A DNA stretch of 44,490 bases from Flavobacteriaceae bacterium. GTDB taxonomy: Bacteria > Bacteroidota > Bacteroidia > Flavobacteriales > Flavobacteriaceae. Below, piece by piece: positions 16,031 to 24,645 of this stretch. The stretch lies in contig JAIUMH010000007.1 of the NCBI GenBank assembly GCA_022565635.1, positions 1 through 44,490 on the forward strand, read 5' to 3'. Both the position numbers and the translations under genes were made by a program. Under the pieces are notes generated by a model. It searched no databases, was not told where the DNA came from, and worked only from the letters and a program-made list of their open reading frames with translations. How positions within the stretch are numbered: the first letter of the stretch is position 1; each line of letters starts with the position of its first letter.

Positions 16031-18685
16031 ATGTTCAAAACTAAACTAGTTACATTATTTGCATTTTTTCTTTTTACACTTCAATCTAAAGCACAACGCT
16101 ACGAAACAACAATACTTAATTATCTATCCGATAATTATTCATCCGAGGGACTTCAAACAAAAGACGTAGATGAAATTAAAATATTAAGCACCCATTATGA
16201 TAAAAGCATGGGCGTTGATTTGGTTTATGCGGCTCAGTCTAAAAATCAAGTTCCAATTTTCAATGCTATTGGCACATTTGCAATCAAAAATAACCGAATT
16301 GTACATTTTTCTCATTCTTTTCAGAAAGGAATACAAACTAGGATTAATACAGTACAGCCGCAACTTAGTCCAGAACAAGCTATTACTTCAGCGGCGCAAC
16401 AACTTGAAGCTGGTACACCTCAAGACTTAAAAGTTACTCAAGCTAAGGGAACAACAGAATTTGTTTATAATAGAGCAGGAATTTCTCATGATCCAATTCC
16501 TGTAAGGTTAGTTTTACAGCCCAATTACAATCCAGAAATAGAGGAAGATTTAATACGCTTAGCATGGGATTTATCCATTCATACTAATCAAAATTGGTGG
16601 AGTGTTCGAGTTGATGCACTTACTGGAGAAATTATTGAAAAACATAATTGGACATTACAATGTGAATTTGGACATAATCATACAACCCAATCTTCCACAC
16701 ACCTTCAACCCAAAGTTGAGAACTCAGGTTTAATTAGAAACTCAAATCCAAGTATTTTTAATACATCAAATGATGAAGATGAAGCAGAATCTGACAGTAT
16801 TCCTAATTCTTACCGAGCTTACCCTTTAGGTGTAGAATCTCCCAATCACGGTACTAGAGAATTGTTGGTTGATCCTGCAGATGAAGACGCATCTCCTTTT
16901 GGGTGGCATGATACCGATGGAATACCAGGGCCAGAGTTTACGATAACTCGTGGTAACAATGTTTGGGCGCAAGAGGATAGAAATGCAAACAATGGAATAG
17001 GTTACTCACCAGATGGAGGTGAAGATTTAATATTTGACTACCCTTTAGCTTTTGACGCACCACCAGAAGTTTATGAAGATGCTTCTATAACCAACTTATT
17101 TGTTTGGAACAACTTTGTTCACGATGTTTGGCACCATTACGGATTTGATGAGGCCGCTGGTAATTTTCAGGAAAATAATTACTCCGGTGAAGGTTTTGGT
17201 GAAGATTTTGTTTTTGCAGACGCACAAGATGGTGGGGGCGTGAATAATGCAAATTTTGCTACTCCTCCCGACGGATTTAATCCAAGAATGCAAATGTTTT
17301 TATGGAATACACAAGGAGAACCTGAATCCGTTTTAAGTTTAAATTCACCAAGTGTACTAGAAGGAAGTGTTGAAGCCCAGGCATCTTCAAATTTTGGGCC
17401 AATTATTACTACAGAACCAACTACAGCTGATCTTATTCTGGTAGAGGATGAATTACAAGATCCGTTAGACGCGTACTTGGCTTGTGATGATATAGAAAAT
17501 GCAGATGAATTAGAGGGTAAAATTGCAGTAATTAGAAGAGGTGGGTGTGCTTTTACATCAAAAATAGAAAAAGCTCAAGATGAAGGAGCTGTAGCTGTGA
17601 TTATTGTGAATAACCAAGGAGGACCACCAATTGATATGGGTGGTCAATCAGACAATATAGAAATTCCCTCAGTAATGATTTCTCAATTTAATGGAAATCA
17701 AATTATTACTGCTTTAGAATCTGGTTTTACTGTTAACGCAACTTTAGTCAACAATGGTCCGTTTCTTTTAGATGGCGATTATGACAATGGAATTATTGCT
17801 CATGAGTATGGCCACGGATGGTCAAACCGACTAACTGGTGGAGCTAGTGAAGCAGGATGCTTATTTAATGAAGAGCAAATGGGTGAAGGATGGTCCGATT
17901 GGATTGGCTTAATAATGACCATGACAGAGGATGATTTTGCAGAGCAAGGACGGGGTTATGGAACTTTTGCGGTTAACCAATCCATTGACGGAAATGGTAT
18001 TAGACCCGCTAGATATTCTACAGATACTTCCATTAATTCAGCAACATACGGAATCACCAACAACCAAAATGTAATTTTTATACCCCATGGCATAGGTTTT
18101 GTTTGGGCAACTATGATTTGGGATTTAACCTGGGCGCTTATTGATGAATATGGTTATGATGATAATTTATACACCGGTAACGGCGGCAATAATATAGCTA
18201 TGCAATTGATTAATGACGGGTTAAAATTACAAAATTGTAATCCAGGTTTTATAGATGGTAGAGATGCTATTTTAGCCGCAGATGAATTAAATTTTGATGG
18301 TGAAAATGAATGTCTAATTTGGGAGGTTTTTGCCGCTAGAGGTTTAGGTTTTTCTGCAAACCAAGGTTCAGCCTTTTCAAGAACTGATCAAACTGAAGCT
18401 TTTGATTTACCTGTAAATTGTACGTTTAGTAATGATGAATTTTACCAAAATGAAATAAAAATATGGCCTAATCCAGCAAAGAATTTTATTAACATAGATG
18501 GAGGTGGTCAATTTAATGGTGAGACTAAAATAGATGTATTTGATGTAAATGGAAGAAAAGTACAATCTAATACAATTAACATGAGCCAAACTTCTAGAGT
18601 TGAAATCAATTTGCCAACGGGCGTTTATATTATTCAACTTGATAATGGAAGTGAGTCATTTACAGATAAACTGATAGTTAAATAA
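16031..18685 (+). CDS. Secreted M36 (fungalysin) metallopeptidase with PA domain and T9SS sorting tail
   Basis: 884 residues. An N-terminal signal peptide (1-21, ending SKAQ) is followed by an FTP/propeptide region with the typical YAAQSKNQVPIFNAIGTFAI and WWSVRVDALTGEII strands (to about 205). The M36 catalytic domain carries the zinc site HEYGH (591-595) and the third-ligand motif GEGWSDW (Glu619). A protease-associated (PA) domain is inserted at about 465-560 (ACDD...GKIAVIRRGGCAFTSKIEKA). The last 78 residues (from NEIKIWPNP, about 807) are a type A Por/T9SS sorting domain ending KLIVK, so the protein should cross the outer membrane by the type IX pathway. It probably digests external protein for nutrition. 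It is monocistronic, with its own promoter and terminator. Confidence 0.94.
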   Translation: MFKTKLVTLFAFFLFTLQSKAQRYETTILNYLSDNYSSEGLQTKDVDEIKILSTHYDKSMGVDLVYAAQSKNQVPIFNAIGTFAIKNNRIVHFSHSFQKGIQTRINTVQPQLSPEQAITSAAQQLEAGTPQDLKVTQAKGTTEFVYNRAGISHDPIPVRLVLQPNYNPEIEEDLIRLAWDLSIHTNQNWWSVRVDALTGEIIEKHNWTLQCEFGHNHTTQSSTHLQPKVENSGLIRNSNPSIFNTSNDEDEAESDSIPNSYRAYPLGVESPNHGTRELLVDPADEDASPFGWHDTDGIPGPEFTITRGNNVWAQEDRNANNGIGYSPDGGEDLIFDYPLAFDAPPEVYEDASITNLFVWNNFVHDVWHHYGFDEAAGNFQENNYSGEGFGEDFVFADAQDGGGVNNANFATPPDGFNPRMQMFLWNTQGEPESVLSLNSPSVLEGSVEAQASSNFGPIITTEPTTADLILVEDELQDPLDAYLACDDIENADELEGKIAVIRRGGCAFTSKIEKAQDEGAVAVIIVNNQGGPPIDMGGQSDNIEIPSVMISQFNGNQIITALESGFTVNATLVNNGPFLLDGDYDNGIIAHEYGHGWSNRLTGGASEAGCLFNEEQMGEGWSDWIGLIMTMTEDDFAEQGRGYGTFAVNQSIDGNGIRPARYSTDTSINSATYGITNNQNVIFIPHGIGFVWATMIWDLTWALIDEYGYDDNLYTGNGGNNIAMQLINDGLKLQNCNPGFIDGRDAILAADELNFDGENECLIWEVFAARGLGFSANQGSAFSRTDQTEAFDLPVNCTFSNDEFYQNEIKIWPNPAKNFINIDGGGQFNGETKIDVFDVNGRKVQSNTINMSQTSRVEINLPTGVYIIQLDNGSESFTDKLIVK

Positions 18686-18716
18686 ATTCTCAGTTTATGA
18701 TTATTTAATGGATTTT

Positions 18717-18753
18717 AAAAGCTACTTTGTTTACAGTAATAAAGTAGCTTTTT
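18717..18753 (+). terminator. Terminator of the M36 protease gene
   Basis: AAAAGCTACTTT (18717-18728) and AAAGTAGCTTTT (18741-18752) form a perfect 12-bp stem with a 12-base loop, ending in a T-run. It lies 31 bases after the stop codon; symmetry means it can also act on the convergent transporter transcript. Confidence 0.75.
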
Positions 18754-18815
18754 ACTGGTATATACCAGATTTCGTCTTACTATGTCTATTATTTCATTAG
18801 GTATTTGACACCCGT

Positions 18816-19508
18816 TTAAACATCAAGTTCAATTTCTTGATTTTCATCTAAATTAAATCTTTTCTTAAGCCCAAAAACAATAGCATATAACAAGGGAGTG
18901 TCAAGCACAGCCACCAAAACTTTATAAAGAAATCCACTTAATAAAAGGCTGTAAAAATTAGTCCATTCAATTTTTCCAAAAGCACATAAAAGACCTAGAA
19001 CAGCTAGAGTATCTATAAATTGAGAGCTGAAGGTAGAAAAATTATTTCGCAACCATAAATGCTTTCCCTTGGTAAGTCTTTTCCAAAAATGGTAAATGTG
19101 TATATCTACGTATTGGGCTAATAAATAAGCGGTCATTGATGCAAATACAGCAATGCCAGTGGCTCCAAAAACCAAACTAAACGTAGCATCATCAATAGGA
19201 GACCAGCTTGTTGCTGGAACAGCATCTGAAGCTAAAATGATAAGCAAAGAAAAAGCAGAAGCAAAAATTCCAGCGGTAACTACTAAATTTGCTTTCTTCT
19301 TACCATAAATTTCGCTTATGGTATCAGTGATTAAAAAAGTTAAAGGATAAGGTAATATGCCAACTGAAACTTCAAAGGTGTACCAACCCATAAAATTAAA
19401 ATAAAAAAACTTTTGAAATATCAAGTTAGAAGCCACTAAAGAAGCAATAAATAAAGCCGCTAAAATTAAATAGATTCTAAAAGCTAAAGTCTTGTCGTTT
19501 TGTTTCAA
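18816..19508 (-). CDS. Queuosine precursor transporter (YhhQ/QueT-type, DUF165), TTG start
   Basis: 230 residues, an integral membrane protein with about six helices. The family signature is visible in SNLIFQKFF, GILPYPLTFLITDTISEIYGKKKA, TAYLLAQYVDIHIYHFWK and the SQFIDTLAVL stretch. Family members import preQ0 or preQ1 across the cytoplasmic membrane. The start appears to be TTG: an in-frame TAA lies three codons upstream and the first ATG (Met39) would delete the first membrane helix, while the -7 element at 19540-19547 fits TTG with a leader of about 25 bases. With queD nearby the organism may combine synthesis and salvage. The gene is on its own and converges with the protease gene. Confidence 0.88.
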   Translation of the reverse strand: MKQNDKTLAFRIYLILAALFIASLVASNLIFQKFFYFNFMGWYTFEVSVGILPYPLTFLITDTISEIYGKKKANLVVTAGIFASAFSLLIILASDAVPATSWSPIDDATFSLVFGATGIAVFASMTAYLLAQYVDIHIYHFWKRLTKGKHLWLRNNFSTFSSQFIDTLAVLGLLCAFGKIEWTNFYSLLLSGFLYKVLVAVLDTPLLYAIVFGLKKRFNLDENQEIELDV

Positions 19509-19539
19509 GTGTTTTTAGTTAAGTTAAACTTGTAAAAAT

Positions 19540-19547
19540 CAAAGTTA
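19540..19547 (-). promoter_or_regulatory. -7 element for the queuosine-precursor transporter
   Basis: Minus-strand TAACTTTG is an exact TAnnTTTG match 31 bases upstream of the TTG start. It supports that start. Confidence 0.5.
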
Positions 19548-19562
19548 GAATTATTCAAATAA

Positions 19563-19587
19563 AAAAAGGAATAGATTCCTCCTTTTT
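19563..19587. terminator. Hairpin with T-run upstream of the transporter gene
   Basis: AAAAAGGA (19563-19570) and TCCTTTTT (19580-19587) make an 8-bp stem with a 9-base loop, ending in a T-run on either strand. On the minus strand it precedes the transporter promoter, so it would end something transcribed from the gene-free region to its right, or it insulates the transporter. Confidence 0.4.
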
Positions 19588-20004
19588 AGAAAAGATTGGT
19601 AATGATTTGACCCAAATCTCATTCATTAATGCCCTTAAAACTCAACATCGCTATCATTAAATTGCCTTCCTCTACAGAATAGGAAAACAATTATAAAGAA
19701 CTATACTTGGGCTTTAGCTTAATTCTTTTCTTGATGCGTGAACAGGATTAATCCTATCCTATCAAATTAGAAAAATTGAATTCTAAATTTGATCGAATCA
19801 ATTGAGATTCAATACCATAAACAGAATAAATTTGCCTTCTTATTGAATCATTAAAAATTGAAAATCTATTGTTTCAATTTTTAAAAATTGATGTTTATCT
19901 ATAGGAATCAAAATAAGACTCTTTATCAGATTGAGATTCAAGGTTACTTTGCTAAAATTTCTACGAAAAGTCATAAACTGATGGACTCATTTCAAATTAG
20001 CTTG
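19588..20004. other. Gene-free region with several small dyads and repeats
   Basis: No ORF of note on either strand. It contains the perfect palindrome AGGATTAATCCT (19744-19755), a perfect 13-bp inverted repeat TTAAAAATTGAAA / TTTCAATTTTTAA (19851-19863 and 19872-19884, 8-base loop), the overlapping 16-base palindrome CAATTTTTAAAAATTG (19875-19890), a direct repeat TTAAAAATTGA (19851, 19881) and a direct repeat ATTGAGATTCAA (19801-19812, 19930-19941). It could hold an unlisted small RNA or only AT-rich spacer. Confidence 0.4.
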
Positions 20005-20012
20005 TATTTTTG
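20005..20012 (+). promoter_or_regulatory. -7 element for pdxJ
   Basis: TATTTTTG, an exact TAnnTTTG match, 19 bases before the ATG at 20032. Confidence 0.5.
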
Positions 20013-20031
20013 TTGAAAATTGAAATTAGAA

Positions 20032-20748
20032 ATGACAAGATTAAGTGTAAACATAAATAAAATAGCTACTTTAAGAAATGCACGTGGAGGAAATGTACCA
20101 GACCCAATTGAAGCAGCTAAGCGAATAGAGTCTTTTGGGGCTGAAGGAATAACAGTTCATCCAAGGCCAGACGAAAGACATATTAGGTATGCAGATGTGG
20201 ACCAACTTTCTAAAGTAGTAACAACTGAATTTAATATTGAAGGCAATCCTATGGATAATTTCATGGATTTAGTTTTTAGAAATCAGCCCACACAAGTTAC
20301 TTTAGTGCCCGATTCTACCGAGGTATTAACTTCTAACGCAGGATGGGACACAGTAAAACATCAGTCGTATCTAAAAGACGTTATTGCAAACTTTAAGTCG
20401 AAAGGCATTAGAACTTCCATTTTTGTAGATCCCGATTTAAAAATGATTGAAGGAGCCAAAGCTACAGGAACCGATAGAATTGAACTATATACCGAAGCTT
20501 ATGCAACAGGATTTGCGCAGAACCATAAAGAAAAAGCTGTAAAGCCCTACACAGCCTGTGCAGAGTTGGCTCATCAACTTGGATTGGGTATCAATGCAGG
20601 TCACGACTTATCCTTAGATAACATTCAATTTTTTAAGGAAAATGTCCCTCATTTAGCTGAAGTTTCTATAGGTCATGCGCTTATTGCTGAAGCACTATAC
20701 TTGGGATTAGAGACAGTGGTAAAAAGATACTTAGAATTGCTTAAATAA
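20032..20748 (+). CDS. pdxJ: Pyridoxine 5'-phosphate synthase
   Basis: 238 residues from the ATG at 20032. Condenses 1-deoxyxylulose 5-phosphate with 3-amino-2-oxopropyl phosphate to make pyridoxine 5'-phosphate in the DXP-dependent vitamin B6 pathway. Recognised by [16 protein letters not shown] at the N-terminus, [15 protein letters not shown] with the catalytic-type His and Arg, [25 protein letters not shown] and the phosphate-binding GINAGHDLS and [11 protein letters not shown] four codons upstream (20020) is open in frame but would place the start only 7 bases after the -7 element, and [10 protein letters not shown] aligns with family N-termini. The esterase gene follows after 61 bases, a neighbourhood often seen in Bacteroidota. 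Confidence 0.96.
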   Translation: MTRLSVNINKIATLRNARGGNVPDPIEAAKRIESFGAEGITVHPRPDERHIRYADVDQLSKVVTTEFNIEGNPMDNFMDLVFRNQPTQVTLVPDSTEVLTSNAGWDTVKHQSYLKDVIANFKSKGIRTSIFVDPDLKMIEGAKATGTDRIELYTEAYATGFAQNHKEKAVKPYTACAELAHQLGLGINAGHDLSLDNIQFFKENVPHLAEVSIGHALIAEALYLGLETVVKRYLELLK

Positions 20749-20809
20749 TTTTTATTGTAAATACTAAACGCTAATTAGTTGCTTAGATTTTAGATTTAAA
20801 ACAGTACAA

Positions 20810-21583
20810 ATGAAATTACATTCAAAAAAAAATGGTCAAGGAACTCCACTCTTTATTTTACATGGTTTTTTGGGCATGGGAGACAACTGGAAAACCCTTG
20901 GTAAAGAATTTGCTGAATTAGGATTTGAAGTTCATTTAATAGACCAAAGAAATCACGGTAGAAGTCCACATACAGAAGAATTTAGCTATGACTTAATGGC
21001 TGATGACATCAAAGAATATATGGAACAACACCAAATACAAAAAGCATCCCTGCTTGGTCATTCTATGGGAGGTAAAAATGTAATGCTATTTGCTACTAAA
21101 TACCCAGATTTAGTAAACCAATTAATAGTAGTAGACATAGCCCCAAAATATTATGAGCCTCACCATCAAACCATTTTAGAAGGACTTACAAAGCTTAGTG
21201 AAACCCAATTAGATTCACGCGGTAAAGCAGACGAACTGCTAAAAGAGTACATTTCAGAATGGGGGGTTAGGCAGTTTTTGTTGAAAAACCTTTATTGGAA
21301 AGAAAAGAACAAACTAGGTTTTAGAATGAATCTTGAAGGCTTAAAAGCAAATATTGATCAAATTGGTTTAGCTCTACCTGAAAAGGCTCAATATGCAAAT
21401 CCAGTGCTTTTTATTGATGGAGAAAAATCAAATTACATCAATGGAACAGAAGATAAAGACTTGATCAGAAAACATTTTCCAAAAGCTCAAATCATCACTA
21501 TTAAAGGAGCAGGACATTGGGTTCATGCAGAAAAAAAAGAGGAATTTTACAAAACAGTAAAACATTTCTTGCATAACGAGTAA
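20810..21583 (+). CDS. Alpha/beta hydrolase, YbfF-like esterase
   Basis: 257 residues of the alpha/beta-hydrolase fold. The oxyanion-loop HGFLGMGDNW, the strand LIDQRNHGRSPH, the nucleophile elbow GHSMGG (Ser about 82), VVDIAPKYYEP and the catalytic-His motif GAGHWVHAE are all in place, as is FIDGEKSNYI before it. These match the YbfF group, which hydrolyses acyl esters such as acyl-CoA-like and short-chain esters in vitro; the physiological substrate is not known. There is no signal peptide, so it is cytoplasmic. It probably shares transcription with pdxJ 61 bases upstream, though a TAGATTTA sequence in the gap could be a separate weak promoter. Confidence 0.9.
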   Translation: MKLHSKKNGQGTPLFILHGFLGMGDNWKTLGKEFAELGFEVHLIDQRNHGRSPHTEEFSYDLMADDIKEYMEQHQIQKASLLGHSMGGKNVMLFATKYPDLVNQLIVVDIAPKYYEPHHQTILEGLTKLSETQLDSRGKADELLKEYISEWGVRQFLLKNLYWKEKNKLGFRMNLEGLKANIDQIGLALPEKAQYANPVLFIDGEKSNYINGTEDKDLIRKHFPKAQIITIKGAGHWVHAEKKEEFYKTVKHFLHNE

Positions 21584-21655
21584 GCTTAAAATTTCAAACA
21601 ACCAACTAGATAATTATAAAAGAAAAATACTATGTACGCATAATATTTTTCTTTT

Positions 21656-21689
21656 TTTGTTGGATTATTGTCAATTTATACTATTTTTG
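21656..21689 (+). promoter_or_regulatory. Promoter of the FadL-like / SGNH pair
   Basis: TTTG (21656-21659) and, after 22 bases, the exact -7 element TATTTTTG (21682-21689). The ATG is 40 bases downstream. Confidence 0.45.
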
Positions 21690-21729
21690 GTTCTTAATAT
21701 ACGAAATTCTAAATTTAAATAAATTTTAT

Positions 21730-22986
21730 ATGAAAAAGTTATTACTCAGTATGGGCTTGCTTTTGAGTTTTTATTCCGTTTATGCGGGAGGCTATCGTGT
21801 AGCTACTCAAGGTCAGCGAGCATTAGCAATGGGGCACTCTGGTGTAGCTGTTGTAAATAGTGCAGAAACTGCATTTTTTAATCCCGCCGGACTAATTCTA
21901 TTAGAGGATCGACTTAATGTTTCAGCTGGAGTTACAGGTGTTTTTAATAGTACAAGCTGGCAAAATTCATCTACAGGTCAGTTCTCTTCTACTGAAAGAA
22001 ATGTAAGTACACCTTTTTATTTGTACGCTTCTTATAAAATTAATGAATGGTTAGCTGCCGGATTAAGTGTTTACACTCCTTACGGAAGTAGAGTAGAATG
22101 GGAAAAAGACTGGCCCGGTTCTCACTTAGTGAATGAAATAGAACTTGCTGCTATTTTTATTCAACCTTTAGTTTCTGTTAAAGTAAATGATTACTTGAGT
22201 GTTGGTGGTGGTCCTATTTTTGTTACTGGTAGTGTAGATTTTAATAGAAACATTACGCGTAGCTTGGTGGATGAAGATGGCAATAGAGCTAACGTTGGCA
22301 TTAGTGACTCAGGAATTACCAATTGGGGATGGGGAGCAAGTGTGATGTTTACACCCACAGAAGAATTGAAAGTTGGTTTTAATTATCGCTCTGAAATCAT
22401 GATGGACGCCAGAGGAGGTGAGGCTACTTTTTCTAATGTGCCAAATTCACCTGCAGTGCCTGCCCAAAATGGTGTAGTTCCTTTTAACGCTTCTTTGCCT
22501 TTACCGGCAGAATGGTCTTTAGGAGTATCCTATGAATTTTCTGAAAAGTTTATGGCAACTGTGCAAGTAGATCGAACTTTATGGGATGTATATGAGTCTT
22601 TAGATATCAGCTTTCCAGGTACTGGAATTCCTGATGCTGTAAATCCAAGAAATTATAAAAACTCTTCTATATATCGTGTTGGCGCTCAATACAAAGCTTC
22701 TGAGCAATGGACTATTAGAGCGGGTTATTACTTTGATGAGTCACCGGTTCAGTCTGGTTTCTTCGCTCCAGAAACCCCAAGAAATGACGGACATGGATTT
22801 ACAGGTGGTTTCTCTTTTGAATTAAATGACAAACTTGCTTTAGATTTTGCCTTCTTGTATTTACGCTTTAGCGAAGTTGACGAATCTTATGATTTTTACA
22901 TGGAAGATGGCGTACAAGTGCCGTTTGAAGGTACATTTAAATCGAATGCCTTTTTGCCAGGAATTGGAATTACTTACAAACTTTAA
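21730..22986 (+). CDS. OmpP1/FadL/TodX-family outer-membrane transporter
   Basis: 418 residues. A signal peptide (1-19, ending SVYA) is followed by GGYRVATQGQRALAMGHSGVA and the family hallmark SAETAFFNPAGL, where NPA marks the hatch region of FadL channels. The rest alternates amphipathic strands ending KSNAFLPGIGITYKL, with an aromatic-rich final strand expected of an outer-membrane beta barrel. The family passes long-chain fatty acids and other hydrophobic compounds across the outer membrane. The SGNH lipoprotein gene begins 12 bases downstream, so the two form a unit: a plausible reading is that the lipoprotein cleaves esters and the barrel imports the products. Confidence 0.93.
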   Translation: MKKLLLSMGLLLSFYSVYAGGYRVATQGQRALAMGHSGVAVVNSAETAFFNPAGLILLEDRLNVSAGVTGVFNSTSWQNSSTGQFSSTERNVSTPFYLYASYKINEWLAAGLSVYTPYGSRVEWEKDWPGSHLVNEIELAAIFIQPLVSVKVNDYLSVGGGPIFVTGSVDFNRNITRSLVDEDGNRANVGISDSGITNWGWGASVMFTPTEELKVGFNYRSEIMMDARGGEATFSNVPNSPAVPAQNGVVPFNASLPLPAEWSLGVSYEFSEKFMATVQVDRTLWDVYESLDISFPGTGIPDAVNPRNYKNSSIYRVGAQYKASEQWTIRAGYYFDESPVQSGFFAPETPRNDGHGFTGGFSFELNDKLALDFAFLYLRFSEVDESYDFYMEDGVQVPFEGTFKSNAFLPGIGITYKL

Positions 22987-22998
22987 ATCTGAAATCAA

Positions 22999-24531
22999 AT
23001 GAAAAAATATATTAAATACTTAGCATTAGCCTCGCTTGTTTTTACAAGTTGTGATCCAGAATTTAACGATTCTGTTGAAGATGGTGATTTTTACACTGCT
23101 GGCGAAGCCGATTTCTCTAATTTTGTGAGTGTGGGTAACTCGCTTACGGCTGGTTTTGCAGATAATGCACTTTATATTGAAGGGCAAAAAAATTCATTTC
23201 CAAATATCATGGCGCAACAATTTAAGCGCGTAGGTGGAGGTGATTTTGTGCAACCTTTAATGAATGATAACCTAGGCGGACTTTTGTTAAACGGAAACCA
23301 AATAGCTGACACACGTTTGGTTTTAGGTGTTAATGCAGAGGGTAACCCTGGCCCAAGAAATATTTCTGGAACTCCTACTACAGATATAACTAACTCCATT
23401 CACGGAGGACAAATGAATAACTTTGGTGTTCCTGGCGCAAAAAGTTTCCATTTAGTAGCGCCTGGATATGGAAATGTTGCAGGTGTTCCTGTTGGTGCTG
23501 CAAACCCTTATTTTGTGCGTTTTGCTAGTGCTGAAGAGGCAACTGTTATTGGAGACGCAATGGCACAGAACCCAAGCTTCTTTAGTTTATGGATTGGTAA
23601 TAATGATATTTTAGGTTACGCAACTTCTGGTGGAGTTGGAGTTAACCAACAAGGAAATTTAGACCCAACAACTTATGGAGGAAATGATATTACCGATATT
23701 AATGTTTTTGGCTCAGTTTATTCTGACTTAATTGAAACTTTAGCATCAAATACTTCTGGAGGTGTTGTGTATAATATTCCAGATGTTACCAATATTCCTT
23801 TCTTTACAACAGTACCTGCAAATCCTCTTCCTTTAGATGAAACAACAGTTACTATTTTAAACGCAACTTTTCAAGCTTATAACGAACAAGTTTTACCTGG
23901 CTTACAGCAACAAGGTGTGTTAACTGAAGAAGAAGTAGCCTTAAGACAAATTAACTTTCAGGCAGGACCAGGTAATTTTGTTACTATTGTTGATGAAGAT
24001 TTAACTGATTTAACACAAATCCTTCAAGGAGCACCATTTAATTTATCTCCTGAACAAGCGCAAACTTTAGGGCAGTTAAGACAAGCTAATGAAACAGATT
24101 TAATTGTATTGCCAGCAGCAAACTTTATTGGCTCTCAAGTTGAGGGAGGAGGTGTTTCAGCAATAAACGGTGTAAGCGTTCCATTAGGAGATCAATGGGT
24201 ATTAACTGCTACCGAACAAGCTGAAATTAATCAAGCTAGAGTAGCTTATAATGGCATAATTCAAGCACTTGCTAATCAACATAATGTGGCATTTGTAGAT
24301 GTAGATATGTTATTACAAGAAGTTGCTGAAGGTTTACCAACCGATTCTGGAGTTTTGACTTCAGAGTTTGCCGCTGGAGGAGCTTTTTCTTTAGATGGTG
24401 TTCACCTAACTCCTAGAGGATACTCAGTAATTGCAAACCGTGCTATTGATGCGATTAATGAAAAATATGGTTCAAGTGTACCACGAGTTAACCCTGGTGA
24501 CTTTAGAACAATTCAACCAAGTAATAATTAA
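22999..24531 (+). CDS. SGNH/GDSL-family hydrolase lipoprotein
   Basis: 510 residues. The N-terminus is a lipoprotein signal with lipobox LVFTSC, giving lipidation at Cys18. The SGNH blocks are block I VSVGNSLTAGF with Ser48 as nucleophile (GNS rather than the usual GDS), block III WIGNND (200-203) and block V DGVHLTPRGY with Asp466 and His469. The large spacing between blocks III and V, a Gln/Asn-rich middle region and a repeat-poor insert make it longer than the simple 200-250 residue esterases. It is expected at the periplasmic or outer face of the outer membrane, next to its FadL-like partner, and should act on ester-linked lipids; the substrate is not shown by sequence. Confidence 0.88.
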   Translation: MKKYIKYLALASLVFTSCDPEFNDSVEDGDFYTAGEADFSNFVSVGNSLTAGFADNALYIEGQKNSFPNIMAQQFKRVGGGDFVQPLMNDNLGGLLLNGNQIADTRLVLGVNAEGNPGPRNISGTPTTDITNSIHGGQMNNFGVPGAKSFHLVAPGYGNVAGVPVGAANPYFVRFASAEEATVIGDAMAQNPSFFSLWIGNNDILGYATSGGVGVNQQGNLDPTTYGGNDITDINVFGSVYSDLIETLASNTSGGVVYNIPDVTNIPFFTTVPANPLPLDETTVTILNATFQAYNEQVLPGLQQQGVLTEEEVALRQINFQAGPGNFVTIVDEDLTDLTQILQGAPFNLSPEQAQTLGQLRQANETDLIVLPAANFIGSQVEGGGVSAINGVSVPLGDQWVLTATEQAEINQARVAYNGIIQALANQHNVAFVDVDMLLQEVAEGLPTDSGVLTSEFAAGGAFSLDGVHLTPRGYSVIANRAIDAINEKYGSSVPRVNPGDFRTIQPSNN

Positions 24532-24562
24532 TGCATTAGCATTTAGTTAATTACTTAATTTT

Positions 24563-24622
24563 AAAAACACGTCTTTTCAGTTTGCAATTCTTATTTTTGC
24601 AAAATTGAAAAGACGTGTTTTT
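24563..24622. terminator. Long terminator hairpin with an embedded promoter element
   Basis: AAAAACACGTCTTTTCA (24563-24579) and TGAAAAGACGTGTTTTT (24606-24622) are a perfect 17-bp inverted repeat. The stem continues inward, after a small mismatch, with TTTGCAA (24581-24587) and TTGCAAA (24597-24603), leaving a 9-base loop. A T-run ends the right arm and, by symmetry, the left arm on the minus strand. It lies 31 bases after the SGNH gene. Confidence 0.75.
24592..24599 (+). promoter_or_regulatory. -7 element inside the terminator hairpin
   Basis: TATTTTTG, exact TAnnTTTG, located in the loop and inner stem of the 24563-24622 hairpin and 46 bases before the next ATG. It would let the downstream gene restart transcription after termination. 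Confidence 0.45.
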
Positions 24623-24645
24623 GTACGAATAAATAAAAAATAAAT

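Noticed and set aside
20020-20031. TTG start for pdxJ four codons upstream
   Set aside because: It lies only 7 bases after the -7 element, and the ATG at 20032 matches family N-termini.
22999-24531. Loss of the SGNH catalytic site because GDS is GNS
   Set aside because: Only the middle residue differs; the Ser, Asn and Asp/His blocks are all present.
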